From: Mangrovibacterium marinum
Lineage (GTDB): Bacteria > Bacteroidota > Bacteroidia > Bacteroidales > Prolixibacteraceae
Assembly (NCBI RefSeq): GCF_003046625.1
Contig: NZ_QAAD01000021.1
Location: 1-64,000 of the forward strand
Length of the DNA stretch: 64,000 nt
Direction of reading: 5' to 3'
Shown: positions 35,442 to 44,480 of the stretch, piece by piece
Layout: each line of letters starts with the position of its first letter
Numbering within the stretch: the stretch's first letter is position 1
Program-made: the position numbers and the translations under genes
The notes under the pieces: generated by a model
What the model was told of the DNA's origin: nothing
Databases searched by the model: none
Seen by the model: only the letters and a program-made list of their open reading frames with translations

Positions 35442-36677
35442 ATGGAAAAAAGTTTTACCACCCGGTCGCTGAATATCCCTTTCCCGAAGGACGATCCGCA
35501 TCGTGCGTTGGATATGCCCATCTACGAGTCCATCGCTTTCGACTTTGCTTCTTCCGAGGATATTGCTGCGAACTTCCGCGGCGAGCTGCCCGCGCATGTG
35601 TATTCGCGCACCAGCAATCCAACGCTGGAGTATTTCGAGCGAAAGATGAAGACCCTGACCGGCGCTCATCAGGCTTTAGCTGTTGCCTCCGGTATGGCGG
35701 CAATTACCAATACCATCCTGTCGTTGTGTAAAACAGGCGACAATATTATTGCGGGCAACCATCTGTTTGGTCACACCTTTGCCTTGTTTAGCGAAAGCTT
35801 AACCAACTACGGATTGCAAACCCGTTTTGTTGATACCACCAAGCCGGAGGCGGTTGAGGCTTTGATTGACGCCAACACCCGGCTGATTTACTTCGAAACA
35901 GTGACCAACCCGCAACTGGAAATCGCCGATATTGAAGCCTTGGTTGCCCTGGCCAATAAGTATCATCTTGTGCTGATGATTGACAGTACTATTACGCCTC
36001 CGGTGGTGTTGAACTCGAAAAAACTGGGCGTTCATGTTGAAGTGATGTCGACCACGAAATTTATCTCGGGTGGGGCAACTTCGTTTGGCGGCGTCATCCT
36101 CGATAATGGTTTGTACGATTGGTCGAACAACCCTAATACAGCTGCTTTTGCCGCCAAGTTTGGTCCGGATGCCTTCATCTCAAAGCTACGCAAGAACTAT
36201 TACCGCAACACGGGAGCTTCCATGACGGCACATACGGCGCATTACCAGATCATGGGGCTCGATATGCTCGAGCTGCGTGTTGAGCGATGCTATAATAATT
36301 GTATGGTGCTGGGCGAGTTTTTGCAAAAGCATCCCAAGGTTGTGAAAGTAACTTATCCCGGCCTTCCCGGAACACCGGGCTACGAGCTGGCCGTGAAGCA
36401 GTTCTCCGGCAAACCGGGAACCGTGATGACCTTCGATCTGGAATCGCAGGAGGCTTGTTTCAAGTTCATGAATCAACTCGGGATTATCCGGCGGGCAACC
36501 AATCTGAACGATAACAAGTCGCTGATTATTCACCCGTATTCAACCATTTATATTGAATTTCCGGAGGAAGAACGTCTTGCTGTCGGCATCCGGCCAAGCA
36601 TGATGCGCCTGTCGGTTGGTATTGAAGGTGCCGCCGATTTAATGGCTGACATTGAACAAGCCCTGGCAAAAATCTAA
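35442..36677 (+). CDS. Cys/Met metabolism PLP-dependent enzyme (transsulfuration family)
   Basis: 411 residues, fold-type I. Family signatures: YESIAFDFAS, YSRTSNPTLEYFERKM, ALAVASGMAAITNTIL, the PLP lysine in EVMSTTKFISGGATSFGG, and IHPYSTIYIEFPEEERLAVG near the C-terminus. Members are cystathionine synthases, cystathionine lyases, methionine gamma-lyases or O-acylhomoserine sulfhydrylases. The N-terminal and C-terminal sequences differ clearly from the metY at 21037, so it is not a recent duplicate. Which reaction it does cannot be settled here. Its stop is 3 bases from the convergent rsmE stop. Confidence 0.85.
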   Translation: MEKSFTTRSLNIPFPKDDPHRALDMPIYESIAFDFASSEDIAANFRGELPAHVYSRTSNPTLEYFERKMKTLTGAHQALAVASGMAAITNTILSLCKTGDNIIAGNHLFGHTFALFSESLTNYGLQTRFVDTTKPEAVEALIDANTRLIYFETVTNPQLEIADIEALVALANKYHLVLMIDSTITPPVVLNSKKLGVHVEVMSTTKFISGGATSFGGVILDNGLYDWSNNPNTAAFAAKFGPDAFISKLRKNYYRNTGASMTAHTAHYQIMGLDMLELRVERCYNNCMVLGEFLQKHPKVVKVTYPGLPGTPGYELAVKQFSGKPGTVMTFDLESQEACFKFMNQLGIIRRATNLNDNKSLIIHPYSTIYIEFPEEERLAVGIRPSMMRLSVGIEGAADLMADIEQALAKI

Positions 36678-36680
36678 GGC

Positions 36681-37385
36681 TTAGTCTTCATGGAGCAAAT
36701 TACACGTGTGGCAGGCGACAAGGGCGGCGGTTTCGGTTCGTAAACGGCTTTCACCCAGGCTTACCGGAATGAAGCCCTTGGTTATGGCCTCGCTCACTTC
36801 GCGCTCCGAGAAATCTCCCTCGGGGCCAATCAGCACCAGGTTCGAAAGGCTTCCGGCTACTTCGTTTTTCAATTGGCGCTTGTCCTGTTCGTAGCAGTGG
36901 GCTACAAATTTCTTGCCCTCGAAATCGGCATTCAGCAATTCGCCGAGGGGTGTCAACGGGTTTAATTTGGGCAGATAGGCTTTCAGAGACTGTTTCATAG
37001 CCGAAACGATTACTTTCTCCAATCGGTCGTCTTTTATCACTTTCCGTTCCGAATGTTCGCACAAAACCGGGGTAATTTCATCAATTCCAATTTCGGTGGC
37101 TTTTTCGAGAAACCATTCCAGGCGGTCGATGTTCTTGGTCGGGGCTACCGCAATGTGCAGCCAGCTTTTGCGTTTGCCGTATTCGTGCCGGGTATCTACA
37201 ATCTCAACAGAGCAGCGTTTGGGATGCGCATCGGTAATGCGGGCGTTGGAGAAATTGCCTTTCCCGTCGATCAGTTGTATGATGTCGCCCGCCTGAAGGC
37301 GCAGCACGCGAATGGCATGTTTCGATTCTTCTTCGGTTAAAGTATAGTTTTTCCCATTCAGGTCGGGCGTGTAAAATAAATGCAT
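36681..37385 (-). CDS. rsmE: 16S rRNA (uracil-1498-N3)-methyltransferase
   Basis: 234 residues, a SPOUT-class enzyme with an N-terminal PUA-like part (HAIRVLRLQAGDIIQLIDGKG) and the knotted C-terminal domain: LVLIGPEGDFSEREVSEA and SLGESRLRTETAALVA are the SAM-binding loops. WFLEKATEIGIDEITPVLCEHSERKV is shown here by its core ATEIGIDEITPV. It methylates helix 44 of 16S rRNA. sixA-like gene is 15 bases upstream on the same strand. Confidence 0.95.
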   Translation of the reverse strand: MHLFYTPDLNGKNYTLTEEESKHAIRVLRLQAGDIIQLIDGKGNFSNARITDAHPKRCSVEIVDTRHEYGKRKSWLHIAVAPTKNIDRLEWFLEKATEIGIDEITPVLCEHSERKVIKDDRLEKVIVSAMKQSLKAYLPKLNPLTPLGELLNADFEGKKFVAHCYEQDKRQLKNEVAGSLSNLVLIGPEGDFSEREVSEAITKGFIPVSLGESRLRTETAALVACHTCNLLHED

Positions 37386-37400
37386 GTAAGTCTCTTTTTT

Positions 37401-37895
37401 TTAGCGGTAATTGCGGGGCTTCAGGTGCATCGTCAGCTTGCCTTCGCGCGACGAAATTTGGTTCCAGCGGTCAACCTCAAACTCGATAACGGCTGTTGAG
37501 CAGGTAGGGGTGTCGCTGTTGAAAAAACGAACCAGGTTATTGACCAGGTAGTGCACCGTTGGGTTGTGGCCGAATACAAAAACCGTTTCCATTTCGGCGG
37601 GCAGCGTATGCAGCATGTCAATAAAATCCATGGTCGTCAAGCCGTCGTACAGGTCTTCATCTTTCTGAATATTTTCTTTGGCGTAGCCATAAGTTTCGGC
37701 ATAAATTTTTGCCGTTTTATAAGCTCGTTTTGCCGGACTGGCAATAATCAGATCCGGAGATACATACAGCTCTTTCAGCTTTTCACTCAGCAAGGCAGCG
37801 TCTTCTTTGCCGCTGTCCCGAAGCTTCCGGTTAAAATCATCGTCGTACCCGTAAGGAACGGCTTTGGCATGCCTGACAATTACAACTCGTTTCAT
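37401..37895 (-). CDS. sixA: SixA-like histidine phosphatase
   Basis: 164 residues of the histidine phosphatase (phosphoglycerate mutase-like) superfamily. The catalytic RHAKA motif (VIVRHAKAVPYGYDD) is at residues 8-12, and VFVFGHNPTVHYLVNNLV carries the second histidine. E. coli SixA dephosphorylates histidine-phosphotransfer domains; the target here is not known. It is divergent from the phosphoesterase gene and lies directly upstream of rsmE. Confidence 0.85.
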   Translation of the reverse strand: MKRVVIVRHAKAVPYGYDDDFNRKLRDSGKEDAALLSEKLKELYVSPDLIIASPAKRAYKTAKIYAETYGYAKENIQKDEDLYDGLTTMDFIDMLHTLPAEMETVFVFGHNPTVHYLVNNLVRFFNSDTPTCSTAVIEFEVDRWNQISSREGKLTMHLKPRNYR

Positions 37896-37961
37896 TTATT
37901 CTGATTTTTGGGACTAAATTAAACTATTTTTAGGCGTTCGAACCAAAGGAAAAGATAAATA

Positions 37962-38462
37962 ATGAAGAAGATTGGATTGATATCCGATACGCATGGTATG
38001 CTGAGCAATAAAACGCTGAAGTTTTTGAAAGATGTGGATGAACTTTGGCATGCCGGCGATATCGGAACTGTGGAATTGGCCGATCAGCTGGCAGCTTTTA
38101 AGCCGCTGCGGGCGGTCTACGGAAATATCGACGGGCACATTTTGCGCCGGATGTTCCCCGAGACCCTGCGCTTTTTTGCCGAGGAGGTAGATGTGCTGAT
38201 GACTCATATTGGTGGTTACCCCGGACGATACGAAGCCCGCATGCGGCGCGAGATACAGCAAAAAGCTCCGCAGATTTTCATTGCCGGCCATTCGCATATT
38301 CTGAAGGTGATTTACGACAAAAAGTTCAATTGCCTGCATATTAACCCAGGGGCGGCGGGCAATAAGGGATTTCATAAAAGTTGTACGGCCGTGCGCTTTG
38401 TGATTGATGGCCGCGAAATTCGCGATCTGGAAGTGCATGAGTTTGAGCGGACGAAGTTCTGA
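37962..38462 (+). CDS. YfcE/MJ0936-type metallophosphoesterase
   Basis: 166 residues. Calcineurin-like dimetal motifs in order: LISDTHGM, WHAGDIGT, AVYGNIDGH, MTHIGGYPGRY, IAGHSHI, and NPGAAG. These small enzymes hydrolyse phosphodiesters in vitro; the physiological substrate is unknown. It is alone, with a 175-base gap before nfnA. Confidence 0.88.
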   Translation: MKKIGLISDTHGMLSNKTLKFLKDVDELWHAGDIGTVELADQLAAFKPLRAVYGNIDGHILRRMFPETLRFFAEEVDVLMTHIGGYPGRYEARMRREIQQKAPQIFIAGHSHILKVIYDKKFNCLHINPGAAGNKGFHKSCTAVRFVIDGREIRDLEVHEFERTKF

Positions 38463-38594
38463 GAATCGCGAATCGGCGGAAAACCCTTTCAAAGAGGTCA
38501 GTAAGAAGTCGTGCTGCGGGTTTCTGAACAAGCGGTCAATTTTAAATTCTTCCTAAAAAAAGTGGGAAGATAAGGTTTCTTGCTGCGACAGTGT

Positions 38595-38602
38595 TATTTT
38601 TG
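38595..38602 (+). promoter_or_regulatory. -7 promoter box of nfnAB
   Basis: TATTTTTG matches TAnnTTTG exactly, 35 bases before the nfnA start. A CTTG at 38579-38582 is closer than the usual -33 spacing, so only the -7 box is firm. Confidence 0.6.
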
Positions 38603-38637
38603 CAGACTAAACAAAGATCGCTAACAGACATTATTGA

Positions 38638-39468
38638 ATGAACGAAATTATTAAGGTTGAAGTGTTTTCGGAAAATGTGGTGAAACTGGTGGTTAAGGCC
38701 CCGCGTATTGCCCGTTCCCGCAAACCTGGTCATTTTATTATATTGCGCATCGACGAACATGGCGAGCGCATTCCTTTGACGATTGCCGGAGCCGATGAAA
38801 AGGCCGGTACGATTACTCTGGTGGCCCAAAAGGTGGGCGTAACATCAACAAAACTTTGCGAGATGAAACCCGGCGATCAAATTCTGGATTTGGTCGGTCC
38901 GCTGGGAAAAGCAACACACATCGAAAAGGTTGGCACCGTGCTGGCCTGTGGCGGTGGTGTAGGGGTGGCTCCGCTGTTACCCATTGTTGAAGGTTTTAAG
39001 AAGGCAGGAAACCGCGTAGTCACGATTTTGGCCGCGCGCAGTAAGGATCTGATCATCCTCGAAGATGAAATCCGTCAGTGGTCGGACGAGGTGATTATCA
39101 TGACGGACGATGGCTCCTATGGCCGCAAAGGTTTGGTGACTGCCGGAGCCGAGGAAGTTATCCGACGCGAACAGGTCGATGAGTGTATTGCCATTGGTCC
39201 GGCAGTGATGATGAAGTTTACTTCGCTGTTAACTAAAAAATACGAGATTCCGACCCAGGCCAGCCTGAATGCCATTATGGTTGATGGTACAGGAATGTGT
39301 GGTGCCTGTCGGGTCAGCGTAGGCGGTCAAACCCGCTTCACCTGTGTGGATGGCCCCGAGTTTGATGCCCATCAAATCGATTTCGACGAGTTGATGCTTC
39401 GCCTGGGATGCTACCGAGAAGAAGAAAAAGAAGCTTTTGAACGTTATCACCAATCAGTAAACGCCTAA
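38638..39468 (+). CDS. nfnA: NADH-dependent ferredoxin:NADP+ oxidoreductase small subunit (NfnA)
   Basis: 276 residues, a ferredoxin-NADP reductase-like flavoprotein. FAD part (RIPLTIAGADEKAGTITLV), NAD part (LACGGGVGVAPLLPIVEGF), and a C-terminal [2Fe-2S] site with DGTGMCGACRVSVGG and a further cysteine in RFTCVDGP. In clostridia and Thermotoga, NfnA with NfnB forms a flavin-bifurcating transhydrogenase that couples NADH and reduced ferredoxin oxidation to NADP+ reduction. Two bases separate it from the large subunit gene. Confidence 0.92.
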   Translation: MNEIIKVEVFSENVVKLVVKAPRIARSRKPGHFIILRIDEHGERIPLTIAGADEKAGTITLVAQKVGVTSTKLCEMKPGDQILDLVGPLGKATHIEKVGTVLACGGGVGVAPLLPIVEGFKKAGNRVVTILAARSKDLIILEDEIRQWSDEVIIMTDDGSYGRKGLVTAGAEEVIRREQVDECIAIGPAVMMKFTSLLTKKYEIPTQASLNAIMVDGTGMCGACRVSVGGQTRFTCVDGPEFDAHQIDFDELMLRLGCYREEEKEAFERYHQSVNA

Positions 39469-39470
39469 TC

Positions 39471-40940
39471 ATGCAGGAATACCTCAAACAACAACGAGAA
39501 CAAGCGTGGCGGGTTGAGCTGCGTGGAAAAATTAAGAATAAAGAACGCGGTGAAATCCAGCGTGTAAAGATGCCGGAGATGAATCCGTCGGAGCGGGTGT
39601 GCTACCAAAACCGCGAAGTAAACCTGGGGCTGACCGTTGAGCAAGCCGTGAAAGAAGCACAGCGCTGTATGGACTGTGTGAACCCAACTTGTATCGAAGG
39701 CTGTCCGGTAAGCATTAACATCCCGAAATTTGTTAAAAATATTGAGCGCGGCGAGTTTATTGAGGCCGCCAAAACACTGAAGGAAACATCGGCACTGCCG
39801 GCTGTTTGCGGCCGGGTATGCCCGCAGGAAAAACAGTGCGAGGCCAGCTGCTTCTATACCTTAAAATTGAAGAAAGTGCCCGTAGCTATTGGCTATTTGG
39901 AACGTTTTGCCGCCGACTTTGAGCGCGAAAGCGGACAGATGACGGTGCCGGAAACAGCTCCGAAAAACGGCATGAAAGTAGCGGCTATTGGTTCCGGTCC
40001 GGCATCGCTGGCTTTTGCCGGCGATATGATTAAGCTGGGCTACGAGGTTACCGTATTTGAAGCGCTGCACGAAATTGGCGGTGTGTTGAAATACGGTATC
40101 CCGGAGTTTCGTTTGCCGAACAAAATTGTTGATGTTGAATTGTCGAACCTCGAGAAAATGGGCGTTCGCTTTGAGCGGAACTTTATCGTGGGGCGCACGG
40201 CCAGCTTCGACGATTTGAAAGCAGAAGGTTACCAAGCCTTTTTCGTGGCTAGTGGCGCGGGTTTACCGCGTTTTATGAATATCCCGGGCGAGAACTACAA
40301 TGGTATTCTTTCTTCCAACGAATACCTGACCCGTGTGAACCTGATGAACGCGTCCGATCCGGATTTCGACACGCCGGTATTGCGCGGTAAAAATGTCGCG
40401 GTAATTGGCGGCGGGAATACTGCGATGGACTCGGTGCGTACAGCCAAGCGTTTAGGTGCCGAACGGGCCATGATTATTTACCGTCGTTCGCGGGAAGAAA
40501 TGCCTGCCCGGGTTGAGGAAATTCATCATGCCGAAGAAGAAGGTATTGAATTTATCAACCTGACCAACCCCACGGAGTATTTTGCCGACGACAAGGGACG
40601 TGTAAACCGCATGCGCGTGCAACGCATGGAGCTGGGCGAGCCTGATGCCTCAGGTCGTCGTCGTCCCGTAGTGATCGAAGGCTCGGAGTACGACATCCCC
40701 GTTGATGTGGTTGTGGTGGCCGTTGGTGTGTCGCCAAACCCCTTGGTGCCTTCAGAATTGCCTCAGCTGAAGGTAAGCCGCTGGGGAACCATCGAGGTGG
40801 ATGCCGAGACCATGCAAAGCTCGATGCCTGAATTGTTTGCGGGCGGCGATATTGTGCGTGGTGGTGCAACGGTTATTCTGGCTATGGGCGATGGTCGTCG
40901 TGCCGCTGCCGGAATGCACAACTATTTACAGGGAAATTAA
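39471..40940 (+). CDS. nfnB: NfnB / glutamate synthase beta-like subunit
   Basis: 489 residues. Two N-terminal [4Fe-4S] motifs (CMDCVNPTCIEGCP and CGRVCPQEKQCEASC, about 64-125) precede two Rossmann domains: AAIGSGPASLAFAGDMIKLG and VAVIGGGNTAMDSVRTAKRLG. The C-terminus LFAGGDIVRGGATVILAMGDG is the FAD closing motif. It is usually annotated as NADPH-dependent glutamate synthase small subunit (gltA), but the tight link to nfnA and the lack of a GltB gene indicate NfnB. It houses the bifurcating FAD. Confidence 0.92.
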   Translation: MQEYLKQQREQAWRVELRGKIKNKERGEIQRVKMPEMNPSERVCYQNREVNLGLTVEQAVKEAQRCMDCVNPTCIEGCPVSINIPKFVKNIERGEFIEAAKTLKETSALPAVCGRVCPQEKQCEASCFYTLKLKKVPVAIGYLERFAADFERESGQMTVPETAPKNGMKVAAIGSGPASLAFAGDMIKLGYEVTVFEALHEIGGVLKYGIPEFRLPNKIVDVELSNLEKMGVRFERNFIVGRTASFDDLKAEGYQAFFVASGAGLPRFMNIPGENYNGILSSNEYLTRVNLMNASDPDFDTPVLRGKNVAVIGGGNTAMDSVRTAKRLGAERAMIIYRRSREEMPARVEEIHHAEEEGIEFINLTNPTEYFADDKGRVNRMRVQRMELGEPDASGRRRPVVIEGSEYDIPVDVVVVAVGVSPNPLVPSELPQLKVSRWGTIEVDAETMQSSMPELFAGGDIVRGGATVILAMGDGRRAAAGMHNYLQGN

Positions 40941-40946
40941 AGTTGT

Positions 40947-40975
40947 AGCAGGATTTTGATCCTGCTGCTTGTTAT
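40947..40975 (+). terminator. terminator-like hairpin after nfnB
   Basis: A perfect 8-bp stem AGCAGGAT / ATCCTGCT with loop TTTG, 6 bases after the nfnB stop, followed by the T-rich GCTTGTTATT. It may allow partial read-through to the next gene. Confidence 0.6.
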
Positions 40976-41010
40976 TCTATTAAAACTGATACGAACTTAA
41001 TACAGATCTT

Positions 41011-41997
41011 ATGGCGAATTTATCAACTCGTTTTTTTGGCTTAGACCTGAAAAGCCCCATTATTGCTGGAAGTAGCAGCTTAACTGCGAAAGTCGATCAA
41101 ATTGAGAAAATAGCAAAAGCCGGTGCCGGTGCGGTCGTGTTGAAATCGCTGTTCGAAGAAGAAATTCATCTTCAGTTTGAAGCTGAGCTGAATAGCCCAA
41201 ATGAGTTAGCGCCCGACCCGGAGTACTTCGACTATTTCGACTATGTGATTAAGGAAGAAAGCCTGAAGCGCTATCTGCAACTAATTACCGATGCAAAGAA
41301 GGTGGCCGATATTCCGGTGGTGGCCAGCGTAAATTGTACCACTTCAACGGAATGGGTGCAGTTTGCCCGCAAAATTGAAGAAGCCGGAGCCGATGCGCTG
41401 GAGTTGAATCTATTTATTGTGCCCTCGAACGAAAACAGGAGCCACACGGCTAACGAGCATTTTTATTTCGACACCGTGCAAAAAGTGCTGCAAGTGGTGC
41501 ATATTCCAGTGTCGGTGAAAATCAGTCATTATTTTTCCAATCTGGCCAAAGTGGTCAGCGAACTGTCGCAAACCGGCATTGCCGGGATAACGTTGTTCAA
41601 CCGTTTCTATTCGCCCGATATCGATATTGATGCGGAAGATTTGGTGACCTCGGAGATTTTGAGCAGTGGCAACGAGTACTTACTGCCCTTGCGCTGGACA
41701 GGCATTCTGAGCCCCAAATCGGCTTGTCCGCTGGCCGGAACAACAGGGGTGTTGACAGCCGAAACGGCCATTAAGTTTTTACTGGCCGGAGCAAATGCCG
41801 TGCAGGTTGCATCGGTTATTTATGAGAAAGGCCCCGGTGTTATTGAGAAATTCAATACTGCCATTAGCCAGTGGATGGATCAAAAGGGCTATCAGACAAT
41901 TGATGAGTTTAAAGGCAAATTGAGCTTGAAAACCAAGGAGATTGATGCTTGGGAGCGCGTTCAGTTTATGAACTATTTTGGCGGTTTTAGCTATTAG
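41011..41997 (+). CDS. dihydroorotate dehydrogenase-like flavoprotein
   Basis: 328 residues, an FMN-binding TIM barrel of the class 1 DHOD superfamily: LKSPIIAGSSSLT at the N-terminus, NCTTSTEWVQFARKIEEAGADALELNLF in the middle (core AGADALELNL), VSVKISHYFSN, and AGITLFNRF. The phosphate-binding end ANAVQVASVIYEKGP is present. It differs from true PyrD in the orotate-binding residues as far as I can judge, and the family is normally labelled only DHOD-like. Position after nfnAB suggests a redox role, but this is inference. Confidence 0.85.
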   Translation: MANLSTRFFGLDLKSPIIAGSSSLTAKVDQIEKIAKAGAGAVVLKSLFEEEIHLQFEAELNSPNELAPDPEYFDYFDYVIKEESLKRYLQLITDAKKVADIPVVASVNCTTSTEWVQFARKIEEAGADALELNLFIVPSNENRSHTANEHFYFDTVQKVLQVVHIPVSVKISHYFSNLAKVVSELSQTGIAGITLFNRFYSPDIDIDAEDLVTSEILSSGNEYLLPLRWTGILSPKSACPLAGTTGVLTAETAIKFLLAGANAVQVASVIYEKGPGVIEKFNTAISQWMDQKGYQTIDEFKGKLSLKTKEIDAWERVQFMNYFGGFSY

Positions 41998-42000
41998 CAG

Positions 42001-42043
42001 TTATTCGGTCGACAACGGCATATTTGTTGCTGTTGCCGAATAA
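42001..42043 (+). other. long bulged hairpin between the DHOD-like and LysM genes
   Basis: TTATTCGG-(tcga)-CAACGGCA pairs with TGCTGTTG-CCGAATAA: 16 pairs with one G-T wobble, one 4-base bulge and a 7-base loop TATTTGT. It starts 3 bases after the DHOD-like stop and ends 15 bases before the TTG start of the LysM gene. It may be a terminator without T-run, an RNA processing site or a leader element. Confidence 0.6.
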
Positions 42044-42058
42044 ACAGGAGCGCAAATC

Positions 42059-44473
42059 TTGAAAAAAACGAACATGAAATATTCTTTTTTAGTGTTAGGT
42101 CTGCTTTTATACGGGGGATTTACCGGGGCGCAGCCGAAACCGGAGGCGACCAAATATGTAAATTACACGGTTAAGCAGGGGGAGACACTGTATTCGCTGA
42201 GTAAAGCATTCGACCTGAGCCAGACGGAGTTGATTGCTGCCAATCCGATTCTGAAAAACGGTTTAAAACAGGGACAGGTGCTAAGTGTCCCGGTTGTCGG
42301 CAAACCATTGGCACAGGAGGAATTGCCCTCATTCTATACCTATAAGGTGAAGAAGGGAAACACCTTGCATTATATTGCCAAACGTTTCGGAGTGACGGTC
42401 GACGATATTCTGAAATACAACCCCGAGGCGCGCAACGGAATACGTAAAAAGGATGTTTTACGCATACCCGACAGGGCCGATCTGGAGCGAATACGCCGCA
42501 AAGCTGAAACAGCTCCCAAAACAGAACTGGTTCGCGAGCCCGTGACGGTGGATCACCAGGTGAGCCCCGGCGAAACACTTTACGGCATTTCTCGTCGGTA
42601 CAAAGTCGCCATTTCCGAAATTATCAAGTTGAACCCTCAGGCCGGTGAGCGGCTGACCGTTGGGATGAACCTGAAGATACCGGTGCAACCGGCACAGGAG
42701 ACTGCTGATACAACGCCAAAAGCTACAACTGAAATGGCTGTCGAAGCCGGATCTTTTTTTGTTCATCTGGTACAAAGTGGTGAAACTTTCTGGAGCCTTG
42801 AGCAAAAGTACAAGACTACCAAAGCCGAACTACAAGCTTATAATCCGGCTTTGCAGGAAGGCTTGAAGGCTGGTTTGCGCATTCGCATTCCCTATAAGAA
42901 TGTTCCCGATTTTGAGGTGGTGCCCGAGAACAAAGCGGCCTTCAGCCAATACACTGTTCAGCGTGGCGAAACCGTTTACGGCCTGGCAAAACGTTTCGAT
43001 TTAACTATTGCCGAGCTGAAACAGGTGAACCCGGTGTTGGAATACCGCGGTTTGGTTGAGGGAGAGACGATTCTTATTCCGCGCGAAGAGCAACAGCCCG
43101 AAACAACAGATAGCACCGAAGCCGGCCAAACATCCAACTTCACCTATGCCACTCCCGAGCTTGACGATCAGGATGAACAGGAAAACTACCGCTATTCGCT
43201 GGCTTTTAGCCCGGAGGATGCACCGGCTGTTTGCCAGCCCAATCCGGCTGCCCGCTTCGAGCAGTATGATGTGGCGTTGTTGTTGCCGCTCTACCTCGAA
43301 GCCAACGATACGGTGAACCGCGTCCGCGTGTTACCCGATCCGAAAGCCGAGGATTACGAAGAACAGTTGGCCTTGATGACTGATTCTTTTACAATCCGCG
43401 AGAACCGCATTGTTTATCCTCGTTCGGAAAGTTTTCTGGAGTTCTACGAAGGGGTTTTACTGGCTGTTGACAGCATGAAACGGGCTGGGATGAACATCCG
43501 TCTGCATGTGTTCGACACCAACCAGAGTGCTGCCAAAATCAGCTCGATTCTGTATCAGCCCTCCTTCAAGGAGGTCGACCTGATTATCGGGCCGGTGTTC
43601 CCCGAGCTGCAAGGGCCGGTGGCCGACTACGCCAAAATGCGCGGAATACCGATGGTGTCGCCGCTATCGTCGTCGGGCAATTTAGAGGAAACAAATCCTT
43701 TTTATTTCAAGATAAACCCGACCAAAGAGTTCCTGATTCAGAAGACAGCCAACTATATTGCGGATGAATATTTCGATAAGAATCTCATTGTTTTGTCGAT
43801 GGGTAATTATCAGCATCTGCCCGAAGCCAAACTGGTGGATCTGACACGCGAAAAGTTTTTCTTTTCGCCCTATCGCGATCAGAGCAAGCAGGTGTTGTTC
43901 CATGAGTACAACCTGGAGCGCGAAGGTTCGCTGGGCCTTTCACGGATCTTGAGTAAAGATCAGGAAAATGTATTTATCATTCCCTCGGCAACTGAAGCGC
44001 AGGTGAGTGTGGCGGTGACCAACCTAAATGCGGTGGCCGAAAACTACCCGGTAAGTTTGATTGGGCTGTCGAATTTTCAGCGTTATAAAAGCATTCAAAC
44101 CGAATATTACCACCATCTGCAGATGAACTTGTTGAGCCCTTACTATGTCGATTATAGATCGCCGGTGGTGAATCGTTTTCTGCCTCGGTTCCGGACCAAC
44201 TTCAACGCCGAACCCTCGCAGTTTAGCTACCAGGGCTACGATGTTGCTTTCTACTTTATGTCGGCTTTATACAACTACGGAAAAGATTTTATCGGTTGTT
44301 TGCCCTACCACCAGGTGGATTTAACACAGGGCGAGTTTCAGTTCGAAAAGGTAAACCGCGATGGCGGTTATATGAATAGCGGTTTATTTATCTTGAAATA
44401 CCAACCCGATTATTCGATCCGAATGAACGGAGTTATCGGACGCCCGCTCTACCAGATCAGCGGAACAAACTAA
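42059..44473 (+). CDS. five-LysM protein with C-terminal periplasmic-binding-protein-like domain
   Basis: 804 residues. Start is either the TTG at 42059 (8 bases after AGGAG) or the ATG at 42074; both give a signal peptide (MKYSFLVLGLLLYGGFTGAQ). Five LysM repeats follow at about 32-77, 93-137, 160-203, 230-276 and 296-341 (for example YTVKQGETLYSLSKAF, YKVKKGNTLHYIAKRF). The C-terminal 400 residues resemble type I periplasmic binding proteins (VALLLPLYLEAND, LIIGPVFPELQGPVADYAK). No transporter genes are adjacent. Peptidoglycan-bound sensing or cell-wall turnover is plausible; no catalytic residues are seen. Confidence 0.88.
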   Translation: MKKTNMKYSFLVLGLLLYGGFTGAQPKPEATKYVNYTVKQGETLYSLSKAFDLSQTELIAANPILKNGLKQGQVLSVPVVGKPLAQEELPSFYTYKVKKGNTLHYIAKRFGVTVDDILKYNPEARNGIRKKDVLRIPDRADLERIRRKAETAPKTELVREPVTVDHQVSPGETLYGISRRYKVAISEIIKLNPQAGERLTVGMNLKIPVQPAQETADTTPKATTEMAVEAGSFFVHLVQSGETFWSLEQKYKTTKAELQAYNPALQEGLKAGLRIRIPYKNVPDFEVVPENKAAFSQYTVQRGETVYGLAKRFDLTIAELKQVNPVLEYRGLVEGETILIPREEQQPETTDSTEAGQTSNFTYATPELDDQDEQENYRYSLAFSPEDAPAVCQPNPAARFEQYDVALLLPLYLEANDTVNRVRVLPDPKAEDYEEQLALMTDSFTIRENRIVYPRSESFLEFYEGVLLAVDSMKRAGMNIRLHVFDTNQSAAKISSILYQPSFKEVDLIIGPVFPELQGPVADYAKMRGIPMVSPLSSSGNLEETNPFYFKINPTKEFLIQKTANYIADEYFDKNLIVLSMGNYQHLPEAKLVDLTREKFFFSPYRDQSKQVLFHEYNLEREGSLGLSRILSKDQENVFIIPSATEAQVSVAVTNLNAVAENYPVSLIGLSNFQRYKSIQTEYYHHLQMNLLSPYYVDYRSPVVNRFLPRFRTNFNAEPSQFSYQGYDVAFYFMSALYNYGKDFIGCLPYHQVDLTQGEFQFEKVNRDGGYMNSGLFILKYQPDYSIRMNGVIGRPLYQISGTN

Positions 44474-44480
44474 TAACAAT

